From Cristatella mucedo (taxonomy: Eukaryota > Bryozoa > Phylactolaemata > Cristatellidae), in the NCBI GenBank assembly GCA_009760855.2, contig WPIO01000015.1:3395001-3459000 (forward strand): 64,000 bases of DNA, in the 5' to 3' direction. Shown here in pieces: positions 46,201 through 58,299 of the stretch. The stretch's first letter is position 1. The number at the start of each line of letters is the position of its first letter. A program made the position numbers and the translations under genes. The notes beneath the pieces were generated by a model. That model was not told where the DNA came from and did not search any database. It saw nothing but the letters and a program-made list of their open reading frames with translations.

Positions 46201-49200
46201 GCACACTTTTCTAGCCATCCTTTGCTGCTATGTTACATTGAGTGTATTTTGTCGACTGTCGTGACAAAGCTAGGCTCCTTAAATCTTTCGTGTCCATACC
46301 CTATTCACGAAAAAAAAGTAGCATTGGCTGTGACCACTACAGAAAGTTCTCAAATGAACCACTTAATCTGCAAAAGCATACGGACACCGAATAAGGCTCC
46401 CTCTAGTTTTGAGGTCAATATTCACTTTCTACCAATTGCAATTCTCTAATAATGATCCCACATCACCCAGAAACCCAGCGGAACAATCCCCAGACGCAGC
46501 CTGCAACATGCAGTTGCTTCGGGAAAGGCCAAACCTGGCCACTGACAGCTGACACGGAATTACCAAGTTTACTTAACAGCCCAACACCGAAAGACGAATG
46601 GTGACTACTCTCATCCGAGCTCGTAGTCACCCCTGCACGTGTTGCTCATTGCTGGCACACCACTAACCGGCACCAATGAGTGCAAACGACCAAGCGAATG
46701 ACAGAACACACAAGAATTTAAAATTGAAGAGTCTAGCAGTCAAAAACTGCTAGTCAATGATTATCAGAATACACCGAGCGCCTGTTGCAGAAGCATTAGT
46801 AAATGCCAGCAACCTGAGCCCACCATCATAGCCTGCCTGCAAAGCCTTCAATATATGGAGCAATTTTTGGTTTCACGAACATGCACGGCATTTCTTTATA
46901 GCAATTTCATACGACTGTGGCCTGCTTGGGCCGATAGATAACAATGACCTAGCATAACAATGCTTACTCTGATATTATGCGATAAGAACCTCCTGGCCTT
47001 TGCAAGTTGAACTATCTCAAGAGCAGTATGTGGGTCACCCTTAAAAGAAAAAGTTAGCAGTAATGCACTACATACTACAAAGCAGAACACATGCACCGAC
47101 AACGTGCAAAATAGCCACTGATCATAGCCATTCGCTGCCCATTGATAGAAAAATGTATATAGTAAAACAGTACATTTCTAACATCAGTCATAACAACAAT
47201 ACGATTTTGCATGGTGCCCAGGGAATTTTTTTTTTTTTAGCACTTTCCATATGTTGAAGACAAGGACCATAATCGGTAATGGATAATAAAGCATGTTAAT
47301 TCATCGGTGATAACACTCATGACTGGTGTTTAATGGTACAAATGACGATGTGGTCATACGTGGACTCCCACTTCACCGAGAGCAGACTTGAACAAGAGTC
47401 ACTTAAGTTTCCACAGCAATAAAGAATATATGCTTATCACGCAACGACCAAAACAGAAGATAAAATTATTGGGGATTAGGAAAGATCAGCCCAATGGCTA
47501 GTTATATCGATAGCTATTTCTACAAATTCCGTGTGTGTATGCCCACAGAGCCATACCGGGCTATTACAATGACAAGCTTACTATGACAGCTTTCGTAAGG
47601 ACTATAACAAAGGTGACACGAGAAATGTAAACAGAAAAAACGCCCATAACCATCAGCTCACAGAGGCAAGCTATACCACAATGTGCTACTGCAATTCAAG
47701 CTAGTGCTGCAAAATCAAGCTACTCATCTCAAATGTCCGGTATGAGACAATACTTTATATGTGCTCTATTGGCAAGCAAACGCAGCGATTTATTCCTTTT
47801 AACAGGTTGCTACTTAGGCTAGCTGCTTCCTTTGCAGAATTTCCATTCATTGTCAAGTGTCTACACATTGACTTAGCTGTTGTAGGGCACTCTACAGATG
47901 TAATTATTATTAGCACTTAACGACAATAGCAAGTCCCCACATTATACCAAAACATAGCGTGACCGAACAGCACAGGAACTGCAGTTCTTGCTTACTAGTG
48001 TGTCAGCATTGCTCACCCTTCCTAGCACAGTCATATGTGCTGAAAATCGACCAATCAACACACAAGCTTGCACATTCCGGCATGCTTACGCTCTGCATTC
48101 ACTAGCCAAGACAAATACCTGATTTAGAGCCAATGAACATGAAAGCGCTATGCTGCGGTTACTCATTTCTTTTCCAGCCATTTTGTTACCACGAACAATG
48201 TCTTTCATCTTTTGCAGAGAGTCGGGGCTATTCTGAATAAGGAAAGTACCATTAGCTGCGATTGGCTTGCAAGAGAGATAGCAAAGCAAAGCGGTCATAC
48301 AATACAACTACAGTAGCCGACTAATGGTTAGGCTGATTAGCAAAGGAGCATACCAGCTTGTAACACGCAGCCAAAGACAAGGTGACAATATTGGGTAAAT
48401 AGTCTAGGCCGTCTGGCTTTCCAACGTCTGCAGCATCAAATGCCCGCAAGGCATCAGCATACAATCCGTGCTCATACAGCAGGTCCAACAGGACAGTGGC
48501 AGCAGTTGCTTGTCGACGAAATAAAGACTTCAGTTCCTATGGAAGAGAATTAAAAATTCAATAATTCAAAGAATTCAATACACTAAGCCAACGAATCGAT
48601 TGGCTACAAGAGAAGTGATTTCACACAGCAGGTTAAAAGTGATCAGCTCCTTCCACACAAGTTATTGAACAGTTTGTCAAAGCAGGACTAATTCAGGGGA
48701 GGATCACAATACAAAATAACTGAACGGCACCATCAAAACATCCGAGGGTGGGGGCACTTGGCAACAATCACATACGCAGCAATGAGGTAAGAAGTATGCT
48801 GGCTCATCACACAGCCAGCAACATTATCCAGTGAATGCCACGACTAAAACCAAAAAAAATTAAATGAGAAGCAGCTGCTCTGCAGGTTAGGAATGATCCA
48901 CGTGATGCATTTACATTGTAAACATTCCCCACGGGCAAGGTCTACACCCGACCATAATCATTACCAATTAAATAAATGTGATGCATTATAATAATTACCA
49001 ATTAATAAATGATTTTTGCATACTCGGCAAAAGTGAGAGTTCAATGTAAGCATTTTAACATATACAGTTCTTCGGTGCAACTTTAGTCACCCAACAAGCA
49101 TTGCCTAACCAATTTCAAATATCATTGCATGTTAACTAAGAACCACTCTACAGGCAATAAAAAGAATTAAGTGGCACCAGTCACATACTTGCATGGAGGG

Positions 49201-51323
49201 AAATGTCAGAACTCACAATTTTGCTACAAAAGGCTACCACATAAAAATGTAAAGCGCTTTGAAAGAGAGATTGCATTCTCTGATGGTGCTTTATCAATTG
49301 CATTATTATTATTATTATTATTATTATAAAGGAGTAGAGGCTGGCAACTTAGTCACAGGAAAAATGGACAGCACAAAAAAAAGAGATATTAGCTCTGTGG
49401 ATAGAAAACAAACCAAATCTTAAGCATCTCACACCTGGTTCCAAAAAAATGCACAGTAATGCTTGCTAGGCAGCAGAGAGATGGGAGGCACCAAGCTCGA
49501 AGGTCTGCTAGGTGAAGGAGGGGGGACTAAACGACAAAAGTCCTGAAACCAACACGATTTCTTGAAAGCGTCTTGAAGTACACGAACCACTCCAAAGGCC
49601 TGAAGGCATTGTACTTGTACTAGAAGCACGAGTAATCAAGAATGTGATATTAGATTCTACTATCTACCAAAGCTCTTAAAATTGACCCACAAAGCTCTTA
49701 AAATTGACCCACTAAAGCTAATATTTCCTCAATCATATCACCATTAGGCTTAAAAGGGCTTCTGGATTAAAAATGCATTCACGTGCAAGAGCAGAGTGGC
49801 CATTCTATAATTACTGAATTTGATGTTTTCCTTATGACACTTGACCGAGTGGTGACCCAAACGGTTAACGATTGCATAAGTTCATCAGATCTTGCTAGCA
49901 AGTTTAAAGAGGGATCAAAAGCAAACAATTTCACAGAATCGGCTCGTCTAAGGATGTACTGCGACCCGATTCAGAAAGCGGCACATCAGGGTACTGCCTC
50001 ACTGCCACCTCTTGGATTTCTCCTACATTCATCAAATTTCAAAAGGTGATTTGTGGGTGGCTAAAGGGTTGGTATGTTGTGACTTAAGGTCGCAGCTTCA
50101 AACCTCAATGGTAAGTACAAGTAGTAAAAATCAGAAATTCTTAATCTGCATGTGAATTCGGGTGCATTTCACATACAGAACTATCGAAAAACTGATTAAG
50201 AACATGACTTAAAGACCAAACTACATCAGCAGAGTGCCGCATCAAATTCATTAACCGACAGCCTGCCAGACCTATAGCTGCACATCACATAGGCTGGAGC
50301 TAAAGCTCAAGTTAGCAGATACACTGTAGAATCCGGAAGGTGCTCCACTCAGTATGCTCAGTATATCCACAGAGGATCCTGGCATACCAAAAATGTGTTA
50401 AACAACATAAGATTGCAATTATAGGAAAACTCGACATACCGGGGCGAGGAACAGCTCCAATGCAAGTGCCGGCTTGCCTAAACTGTACAACATTCGCATG
50501 ACAACTGGTCCAAATGTGAAGCTGGACAGCTGGAGTGAGGAATTTTGCTGAGCATATCTGCAGCAGAAAATAAAACGTTGCATCACAAACGTGAACACAC
50601 CGAATATTTCCAATGCAGACAACCAAACACCAGCGAGGCATAAGCAAGCAAACAAGACTTTAGACATCCACGTTGACGGGCCAGCGTTTTATGGCCTCAG
50701 CTTCGTTGCAGTTGGCCTCTGCATCTTTCACCTTAGAATACTAGCGGCAAATCGGACAAGCATTGTCCAAAGGAGGGGGTTACCTTTTAACCATGTTCAC
50801 TGTGGTTTTCAAGTCTTCGTCGCTAGTTGCGATGTGTAGCATCGTTCGCAAGTCATCAGTAAAAATGGAGTTTGTGGTGGATGACGCAAGATATTCATCC
50901 ATTCTTTGTTTGAATTTTGCTATGCAAAAACGAGCCGCATGTAACCACGTGATCCAGAATGGGAGAGCGATGTCACATAATGGGCTAACAGCAAGGCAAC
51001 GATTAACTACCTGACAAGTCGCCCATCCGCGCTTGAGTAATAGATCTTTGCTTGGCATACTCGTCTAGCTTCATAAAGTCTTGAGAGAATAGGGTCCGCT
51101 TAGCTGCAAAATGAGGGCGACTATCCGACCCAGCGCCTGAGAGTCGCGGAATAGCAAGCAGACGCGCATCCAGAAGCTGCTATCTTTTGATCAATACATT
51201 AAAACGGGAGCCCAAAGCGTAAATTCTTTCCTTACTGTTAAGCATGCCGACCCAGACGGGTTTTGTGATAAACGTGAATACATTACTATGAACCGCTCGC
51301 ACCACATGCCTCGCAAGCGCCAT
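43297..51323 (-). CDS. Pentatricopeptide repeat protein, PTCD2-like, mitochondrial; nine exons
   Basis: Nine - strand exons join in phase to 412 residues: 51323-51236, 51136-51011, 50919-50784, 50557-50440, 48536-48354, 48232-48119, 47039-46968, 44705-44598 and 43590-43297. All have GT-AG borders. The order of conserved text matches PTCD2, a metazoan mitochondrial PPR protein linked to processing of cytochrome b RNA: RTLFSQDFMKLDEYAKQR; LRTMLHIATSDEDLKTTVN; FTFGPVVMRMLYSLGKPA; VLLDLLYEHGLYADALRAF; ACYKLNSPDSLQKMKDIVRG; RSIALSCSLALNQGDPHTAL; ALNRFEDALPATSYLVDLGK. The start MALARHVVRAVHSNVF is basic and hydrophobic, as a mitochondrial presequence should be. The C-terminus (after SEIKPPPRDF) is an RG- and acid-rich tail. 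The human protein is slightly shorter, from memory. Assignment is by remembered family pattern, not by search. Confidence 0.86.
43722..43860 (-). mobile_element. LINE A-type tail in PTCD2 intron 8
   Basis: AATAATAATAAAT, TTATAGTGCCCTCAGAGAAC, CTAGGCACTTTATATCTGG, then UTR words (TAGCATGCCCAATGACAGC). Same orientation as the gene. Confidence 0.7.
45120..45650 (+). mobile_element. Degenerate LINE A in PTCD2 intron 7
   Basis: EQNSAARLVCRELCSCHI, FHWLPIKQHIDLYILSL, and a worn C-terminus (SFGDRAFSSSAPIAWHS). The 3' UTR is shortened, with a hairpin tail (AAGTGCCTAGAAAGAGA, GAGGGTGCTATAAAAATG) and TTATTATTATTG at about 45645. Antisense to PTCD2. Confidence 0.8.
47190..47262 (-). mobile_element. Worn LINE A-type tail in PTCD2 intron 6
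   Basis: ACAACAATACGATTTTGCAT, GGTGCCCAGGGAA, a T run replacing the loop, and AGCACTTTCCATATG. Short and diverged. Confidence 0.45.
49225..49330 (+). mobile_element. Tail-only LINE A insertion in PTCD2 intron 4
   Basis: TGTAAAGCGCTTTGAAAGAG, TTCTCTGATGGTGCTTTATC, and a clean (ATT)n end. About 100 bases, antisense to the gene. Confidence 0.8.
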
Positions 51324-51889
51324 CTTGACACCACGTGAGGTGAATTCTCAGACCGGTTCTACCGGTGGGCTGCTGAATCTGCCTAGATCATGCAAGCCTT
51401 GCGAATTACTTAAAAAACTTTATATTAAATCAATTTTAAATGTAATACCAAAGAAATAATCTCTGAAAATGTAAGCATCGTGCATGTCAAACCGTTATGC
51501 TTCCGACCCTGACCGACACACCCATAGACATTGGCTGTTATAGACTGCCCACCTCCTCAGCGTGGGCGGCTAACCCGGTCCTAATGACAAGTTTGGTATC
51601 CAGTGGAATGGCTGCGTAATGTAATTTATCTCCGTCTGGAACTTCACGAAGTCACAACGATTTAGTGGGTGTTACATATTAGAGTCTACTATAGCGCACG
51701 CAAAGCCTGAGTGGTTTTCGGGTGGCATACCGCAGCCAGCAGATTTCATCAAACCCAACCGGAGAAAATGAGAAGCATAGCTGAGTCAGGAGAACAGTCC
51801 TAAAATTGAGTAGCATGGAAGTAGCAGCTCAGGAGGTTGGAAAGGATGTCCCGCAGTCGACTGCAGGAAAGTAGACGTCGAGTCGTACC
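51324..51889. other. Upstream flank of PTCD2
   Basis: Contains whatever promoter drives PTCD2 on the - strand. No TATA or other decisive motif was identified, and no other gene. Confidence 0.35.
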
Positions 51890-52055
51890 GGGCCTTGGCC
51901 CAGGAGGTAAGGCGCTCACTCTTCACGACCCGGGTCGTGGGTTCGAGTCCTGCAGTGGGCGATCCTGCATTGCCACTGCAAGCGGCGTTGATAGTCATAA
52001 AGGCTCTTCTGCCGCTGCATGTAAATGAGGCTGTTCAATTAGCCAAGACTTAAAA
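51890..52055 (+). mobile_element. SINE2 copy
   Basis: tRNA-like head: TTGGCCCAGGAGGTAAGG (A-box region), a perfect 16-nt palindrome CACGACCCGGGTCGTG (51924-51939), and B box GGTTCGAGTCC (51940-51950). The body follows with TTGCCACTGCAAGCGGCG, GGCTCTTCTGCCGCTGC and AATGAGGCTGTTCAATT. Opposite orientation to the 41591 copy. Confidence 0.82.
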
Positions 52056-53739
52056 GCTATCGCCAAGGGTCTTTATGCGTGGGGATGGAGCAGGTAATTC
52101 ATGGTCCGTAGTAAACTTACGGCGCGAGAAACTTACGTAGTAAACTTACGGCGCGAGAAAGCTGAAACTGGTGCAGCAGGTCAGCTCGTTATGGAGGAGC
52201 CAACGTGGAGATGCACCTAAGCTGCGTGCCCTACTGCAACGGATTAAGCCAATAATCGATACGGGTCTATGGACTAATGATTATGCACAGGGAATAAATA
52301 ACTTGCAGCCGTGTTCATTGGTAAGTGACACTTACTGGATTGACGTAAAGGGCATTTGTGTGCATGCCCATCGTGAGCCGAGAATAAAAACTGCCCGGAC
52401 AATGATACTGAGCCGTTTCGTGACTTGTAGAGGCCCCGTGCTACTTTTCCGGTTTTATGCATCCTGCATTCAAAGTAATTAATTAATTTTGCTTTTGCCG
52501 TTACCTTTTACTTAAAATTAGGAACAAGCGAGAACACAAGTTAAATATCTACTGTGATTTGATGTTTCAAGCAAAAAAGGAACGCAGCGTACTTGACGTC
52601 TCGAGAAAGCGTCAATCGCATTAGTTCAGCGCTTAATCAAGCTCGGCGCTCAGTTCATGCTCGACGTTCATTATCATTGCTTATCCACGTAGTCTCTCCT
52701 GCGCCACCGTTGAGCGTAAATAGGCTTTGGTGAGCTTCAATTTAGAGAAGCTTCGGTCTCCGCTCGAAGCACTAACAAGTTGGACAGCTCCAGCTTTCCC
52801 AAATATGTCAATAGGCAAATCACCGGATATACTTTCCGGTCAAGGTCCGCAATCACTTCTGGGAATAGTTACACTTCTTCCAATTGCACATCTTATGCAC
52901 CTTGCAGGGGCAGGCTGTCAGAAACAGGTAGAGCTTGCTGACAGCAATCACAGCGTGAGCCCGGCGCATTCCTTCCGTAGCTAAAAACGTTGTAACTTGT
53001 TGATTTTCGTCTCATGCACTCACTTTTTTGTTGCGTGTTGCTTCCTTCATGGTGCCTTTCTGTATTTTCTGTGGCTTGTGGCATGCTGTAATCTAATTCC
53101 AGCCATGTATTTGGTCTCATACGCTAGTATGTCCAATTTGTTTTTGCTTTTGCGTATCGGATTCATATGTATGGAACGGCATTTCAGAATTGGAAGAAAA
53201 TGAAATATATTAATTAGGAAATATTGATCCATAAAAAAAAAATATTTGTATGTTCAGAGCAAGAAAGTGCCACAATAGTCCAATATTTAGCCATTTAATG
53301 CAATTCAAAATAATTTATACTAAAGTTTTCTTACGTCACCACTCTGGGCCCCCTACATTTCAGAGGCCTCCTGACGCCCATGGCATACGCGACGGCTCTG
53401 CAATAATGATATTACTTACTTTTTATAATGTCATATGTACAGCCCCCACAATGAATCATTTCTCTCCCAGACTATTGACTTATTCTGTAATAAAATCCAG
53501 TCAATGTTGTTTGTAATAACGTATACAGCGTCTGGACGCACAAGCACACTAAAGACAAGTCCTACAGATCCAGCAACTGCTGCGGAGAAAAATCTTTGTT
53601 TGTTAAGCTTATTTTTAAAATGTCGATAAGCCATGGGATTTCGTTGCGTCAGTCGTCAGTCAAGCTTTGCGAGCATATGAACTAAATGCACGGTATCCGA
53701 TGAATATGAGGTTGGTTCCATGCACATCTAAATGACTCG
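52056..53739. other. Unassigned DNA with a 29-bp tandem duplication
   Basis: A 24-bp word starting CGTAGTAAACTTACGG occurs at 52107 and 52136 (period 29). The rest shows no gene or element; open frames are at most 103 codons without motifs. Confidence 0.4.
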
Positions 53740-53965
53740 AGTCAGACGAGCGGGTGGCACGATGCTGGCACTGTGCATGCGGCCACTAACCACACTTGCA
53801 TGCTGACCCTGTGTATGTCACCCCTAACCATGTTATTCATGTTGTTTATCAAGCATGATACCGCCCACCATTCAATAGCATTTTCCTTTGCAGCACATGT
53901 AAAGCGCCTCGATAAAGATTGAGTTCTCTGAGAGCGCTTTATCAAGTGTATTATTATTACAATGC
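53740..53965 (+). mobile_element. LINE A 3' end, 5'-truncated
   Basis: Two UTR repeat units (GCACTGTGCATGCGGCCAC, GCTGACCCTGTGTATGTC), TGTAAAGCGCCTCGATAAAG, AGAGCGCTTTATCAAGTG, and a TATTATTATTAC end. Confidence 0.85.
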
Positions 53966-54004
53966 ATGGCTTGATTAAGAAGTAGTTTGGATAAGTAGTC
54001 TGGA

Positions 54005-54310
54005 GAATTGAAAAAATAAATCTAAAAGTGAGTGACAACATCTTAAAGGCGATGCTCCGCTTGAAGGAGAGACGGTACAGGTCGACGAGAAGCGGTTAAA
54101 TGTGGCAACTGCGACGTTGGCGGTGGACAGGCTGAGTTCTGTTCCAGCGTTGAGTGCCTTATTACATAGGCTGGACGACCTGAAAGCAGTGCGTTAATGA
54201 AGTCAAGGCGGGGTATCAAATGCTCGGACAACTTATGCGCGGTAATAAGTCTGATGAGCAAACATTTTTATAATATTAAATAGCTGTGAGTAAGCAGTCT
54301 TAGCCTAGTC
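54005..54310 (-). mobile_element. Degenerate LINE A-related fragment
   Basis: The - strand retains IPRLDFINALLSGRPA (compare RLDFCNSLLAGLPA) and LRHFAVAT-like sequence in altered frames. Many indels. Confidence 0.6.
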
Positions 54311-54384
54311 TCTCCCTACTGCCGTGCATAGCAAAGACACGGGAACGATTACGTGCAGTGCAGCTAAAATCTTTTTAAAAAACA

Positions 54385-54562
54385 GGAAGAACCTGCAAGC
54401 CCTCGACACCCCGCCCCCGTCTTAGCCCTCGGGTGAAATTCTCGTATTTCACGATCCAGGTCGTGGGTTCGAGTCCTGCGGAAGGCAGTCTTTTGTTTCT
54501 TACTGCAAGCGGAGTTATAGCCACTACGGCTCTTCTATCTCTATATAAATAAGGCTTTACAC
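54385..54562 (+). mobile_element. SINE2 copy
   Basis: tRNA-like head with B box GGTTCGAGTCC (54466-54476), preceded by CACGATCCAGGTCGTG. The body has CTTACTGCAAGCGGAGTTA, GGCTCTTCTATCTCTAT and AATAAGGCTTTACAC. More diverged than the 51890 copy. Confidence 0.75.
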
Positions 54563-54639
54563 TCACTTAATCTTTACTTTACCGGCCAGGTTCTAGAGCT
54601 CATCACCCTAACAAATTCAGCGTTGCAGCAGGCGTAAAA

Positions 54640-55214
54640 CGGTCGTCTCATGAATGCAGGAAAAGTCACTCATATTGTACCGCTGGATCTTACGGCCGCG
54701 TTTGATGATTCTGATCAGCGAGTCCTTTTTGAGCGCTTCTTATTTTGTATGGGTACCAATGACACTGCACTGCAATGGTTTAGGTCCTATCACGGTAGGA
54801 GACTCCGGTGCATTGAATTGAATCGAAATGAAATTGAATTAAATTACACGGGCAGCTGATATCTGAGGATCCACCAAAGTACGGAGGAGGGGGTCGGTGC
54901 CCCAGCACTCTGTGCTCGGTCCCCTTCTTTTCGCAACGTATGCTCTCCCTATTTCCGATTTTCTATTGCCGACTTTCATTTCTATGCACGTGGTACTCAG
55001 TTGTATCACTACTTTGATCACTTCTTGTCTTTCCACCCTCAACTCCTTCAATTCTGAGCTTCGCGTACCACTGGCATTCGCCCTTAACTGGCAACACGCT
55101 TTTTCGAATTGAATGCCGATGAAACGAATCTGCCTTCTATGGGCAAACCAAGTGCTACTCATAAATTGGAAAACCTATATCTCAAAATGAGTTTGGCCAG
55201 AATATCTCCTGCGA
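54640..55214 (+). mobile_element. LINE A RT fragment (first of a tandem pair)
   Basis: LDLTAAFDDSDQRVLFERF, ALQWFRSYHGRR, then [19 protein letters not shown] and worn YADD-region text to DETNLPSMGKPSATHKLEN. It stops abruptly at SARISPA-like text near 55210, where a second copy begins again at an earlier RT position. Confidence 0.75.
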
Positions 55215-56530
55215 GAATATATCCCAGTCCTTCTAGCGCCTCTCATTTTCCCTGGGCATCACTAGGACAGCACTATGATGGTTCAGGTCCTATCTCAGTG
55301 AGAGAGTCTGGAGCATTGACGTGAACGGATAAAGATCATTCGAGGAATCGCTGAAGTACGGTGTACATCAGGGCTCTGGTCCTGTTCTTTTCACGGTGTA
55401 TACTCCCCCTCTTGCCGATGGGACTGCTAGGCACAATCTAGGCTTTTAATTTTATGCAGATGACACTCAGTTGTACCTTTGCGCCGATCCCTCCAAGCCC
55501 TTCAGCGCGTCAGTTTCTCTCGCCTCCTTTATTGCATGTATTCATAAAATCCGAACATGGATGGCTGCGAGCCCTCTCAAATTGAAGGATAAAAAAGAAC
55601 AACTTACTAGTTATGGGAAAACTAAGTGTGACTCACAGCTGAACGCTCAAAATTGACACTGTAAGCATATCTCCTGTTGCATCTGCACAGAATCTAGGTG
55701 TCCTGCTCCAAAATGACCTTACACTGCACATCACATCAGCTCCACAGTCAAGTCAACCTAGTTTCACCTACATCACATTGCTAAAATTCGGGCTTGTTTA
55801 GACAGGGATACCGAATCTAAATTGGTCTATGCATCTGTGACATCCCGTCTTGACTTCTCTAAACCGCTGCTGGCTGGCCTACCTGCCCTCTGCACTCAGG
55901 CGCTTACAGCTGGTGCAAAATTCTGCAGCTGGGTTTGTCTGTCGTGAGCGTCGCAGTTGCCACATCTCACCACTTCTCGCCGACCTGCATTAGCTCCCAG
56001 TCAAGCAACGCATCGACTTCAAAGTTTTTTCACTCACTTTCAGGTCCCTTCATTCTTTGGCTTCAGCCCACTCCAAGATTATACTCCCGCACCAGGCTAA
56101 GCATCGTACCACCTGCTTTCGGAATCAAACTGTTACACCATATCTCATACAAACCTCAAATCTTGTCGAGACCGCGCCTTTAGTTCGTATGCTCCCAAAG
56201 CCTGGAGCTCACTCCCGACTTGCGTCAAGACATCTCCTGACTTGTCCACATAAAAAAAAACTAAAAACGCACCTATTTAGGACAGCATTTAGCGGGCTCC
56301 AGTGATTCGTCCTTTATGTGCTTATGCGTGCTGACACTGTTGCATGCTGCCACTAACCACACCTGCATGCTGACCCTGTGCATGTTACCCCTAACCATGT
56401 TATTCTTGTTGTTTATTGACCAAGCTGCCACTAACCAATCGATCGTGCTTCCTTTGCAGCAAATATAAAGTGCCCAGAAAGAGATTGAGTTCTCTGAGGG
56501 CGCTATATCAAATGCATTATTATTAATAAT
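55215..56530 (+). mobile_element. LINE A copy, RT core to 3' tail, many stops
   Basis: Restarts at the LERLSSHFPWASL-like text, passes YGVHQGSGPVLFTVYTPPL, FYADDTQLYLCADP (YADD box near 55457), HIRTWMAASPLKLKD, and the C-terminal block in shifting frames to SLPTCVKTSPDLST-like text. It then has the 3' UTR with two to three repeat units, the hairpin (AAAGTGCCCAGAAAGAGA, GAGGGCGCTATATC) and a TTATTATTAATAAT tail. Confidence 0.85.
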
Positions 56531-57104
56531 ACTTATATAGCATTGCCAATACACAAGCTGATTTTGTGGTGCTCTGTAGTCAAGTTTTGGCTCTACATTC
56601 TAGTCCATGCATTTAAAAAGTTTGCTAGCTGTTTATCAGATCATTTCCGGCCACCATTCTTTGGAGACTAGCGAAAGGGCCCAATGTTGGCTGCAATGTT
56701 CCCAATGGTGGGAGTGGCTGAGCATGAGGCACGGGACAGCTGCAATTGCAGTCGTTACACTGACCGAACACTCTTCTGTAGAAGGTTATCGTATAGGTCG
56801 CAAGTGCGGCTGTACGCAACAGTTATCCAGTTAATTCACAAGCAAGGTGCAGTGTAGCTCCAGTTGTTTTGCCTCGGCTGCTGCTACAGCGTGATTTTGA
56901 TTCGGCTTCTCAATTAGGAAAGCCGCTTGTCATTCAATCAAGCAATATGCAGGAGCATCACGAAAACCGCTCCGACTTTGCGACGACAACCATTTTTTTC
57001 TTCATCCGAATGCTGCATGGACCTACGCTCACGATCAGAAGTATTTACGCAGGCCAGCGATATGATAGTCGTCGGACGACTGGCTCAATATCTTGCTGAC
57101 TAAT
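56531..57104. other. Unassigned DNA
   Basis: No gene or element recognised. Confidence 0.35.
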
Positions 57105-57300
57105 AATAATAACAACACACTTGATAAAGCGCCGTCAGAGAACTCGGTCTCTTTCTAGGCGCTTTACATTTGCTGCAAAGGAAACACGATCGAATGCTGA
57201 GTGGTAGCTTGGTCAATAAACAGCATGAATAACACGGTTAGGGATGACATGCACAAGGACAGCACGCAAGTGTGGTCAAGCCATCGCTTAAAAGCGATCC
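57105..57300 (-). mobile_element. LINE A 3' end
   Basis: AATAATAATAACAACACACT, the hairpin (AAGCGCCGTCAGAGAAC, TCTAGGCGCTTTACATTTG), and the UTR (AATAACACGGTTAGGGATGA). No coding sequence. Confidence 0.85.
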
Positions 57301-57725
57301 AGGTAACGGAATACAAATCTTTCGCAGCACGCTGATTTAAGAAATCGAGGTCCGCAATGGCAGGAATGAGATGCACTGCTCTAATACGTGCAACGGTTAA
57401 AACGGTCTCAAACCATTACCCCACCGCGGCTGTACTCCACACGCGGCACTGCCGGGCACTCACCTCTGACGTCGTGGAGTTTACTTCGGTTCTCTTCCTA
57501 ATCCAACGCTTGCTGGTGCACGATAACTTCAAATTTATTCTATCCGTTCAATAAACAGAGCATAGACTGTCTGGAAGCCAGCTACCTTTCAGATTCCTTC
57601 ACCTTACTCGGCTTTCGGATGCTTTCTGAGTGAAATCGTCGGGAAATGTCACACCCCCCCCCCTGCGAAGGTCGCCACCACCGCCCGCCGAAGCGCGCTC
57701 GCCCCGTCTGCCAGCTTCTTTCTGT

Positions 57726-57727
<2 letters not shown>
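57301..57727. other. Unassigned DNA
   Basis: No gene recognised; a C run and purine-rich text lie at 57652-57700. Confidence 0.35.

Positions 57728-57790
<63 letters not shown>
57728..57790 (+). repeat. (CAG)21 trinucleotide repeat
   Basis: Twenty-one uninterrupted CAG units. They are not in a supported exon. The poly-Ser frame (+) and poly-Leu frame (-) run through it only because the repeat is stop-free. Confidence 0.97.
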
Positions 57791-57792
<2 letters not shown>

Positions 57793-57829
57793 CTGCACTA
57801 GCTCGGTCAAGCTGGTATTCGGCGCCTTG

Positions 57830-58275
57830 GCTCCTCCGTACCTAGCTGAACTGCTGCACCAGTTTCAGCCTGTTCGCGCCCTCAGGTCCTGTGTGGACAA
57901 TAAATTGACTGTTCCATTCCTCCGCTTAAAGACCGTTGGCGAATTCAGCTTTAGCTCTGCAGGTCCTAGACTGTGGAGCTAGCTTCCACGATTCTTACGC
58001 AACGACAACTAATCTCCTGCTGCCGACTATGGCTCATCCTTTTCAGCGGTCCTGAGTTGCTACTTCCATGCTACTCAACTACCTCAACTGCTCTCCTGTC
58101 TCAGCTATGCTTCCCGCTTTCTCGTTGCTGCGTGAGACGAAGTCTGTTGGCTACCGAATGCCCGCCGAAAGCCGCTTTGACTGTGAGTGCGCTACACAAA
58201 ACTCTCCTGCGTACCACCCACATAGTCTTTACGACTTTGTGGAGTTGCAGACAAAGATTACATTACATTCCTATC
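57830..58275 (+). mobile_element. LINE B 3' part
   Basis: GLAPPYLAELLHQFQPVRAL-like text, SCVDNKLTVPFLRLKTVG, FSSAGPRLW then a stop, and the LINE B 3' end (GTGAGTGCGCTACACAAAAC, GAGTTGCAGACAAAG, ATTACATTACATTCC). Confidence 0.85.
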
Positions 58276-58299
58276 GGCCAGCTTTCTTCAGCTACCCTC

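Noticed and set aside
51890-51965. Possible tRNA gene (B box GGTTCGAGTCC; also 54466 and 41689)
   Set aside because: Arms do not form a proper cloverleaf, and the same body follows in all three copies, which fits SINE2 rather than tRNA genes.
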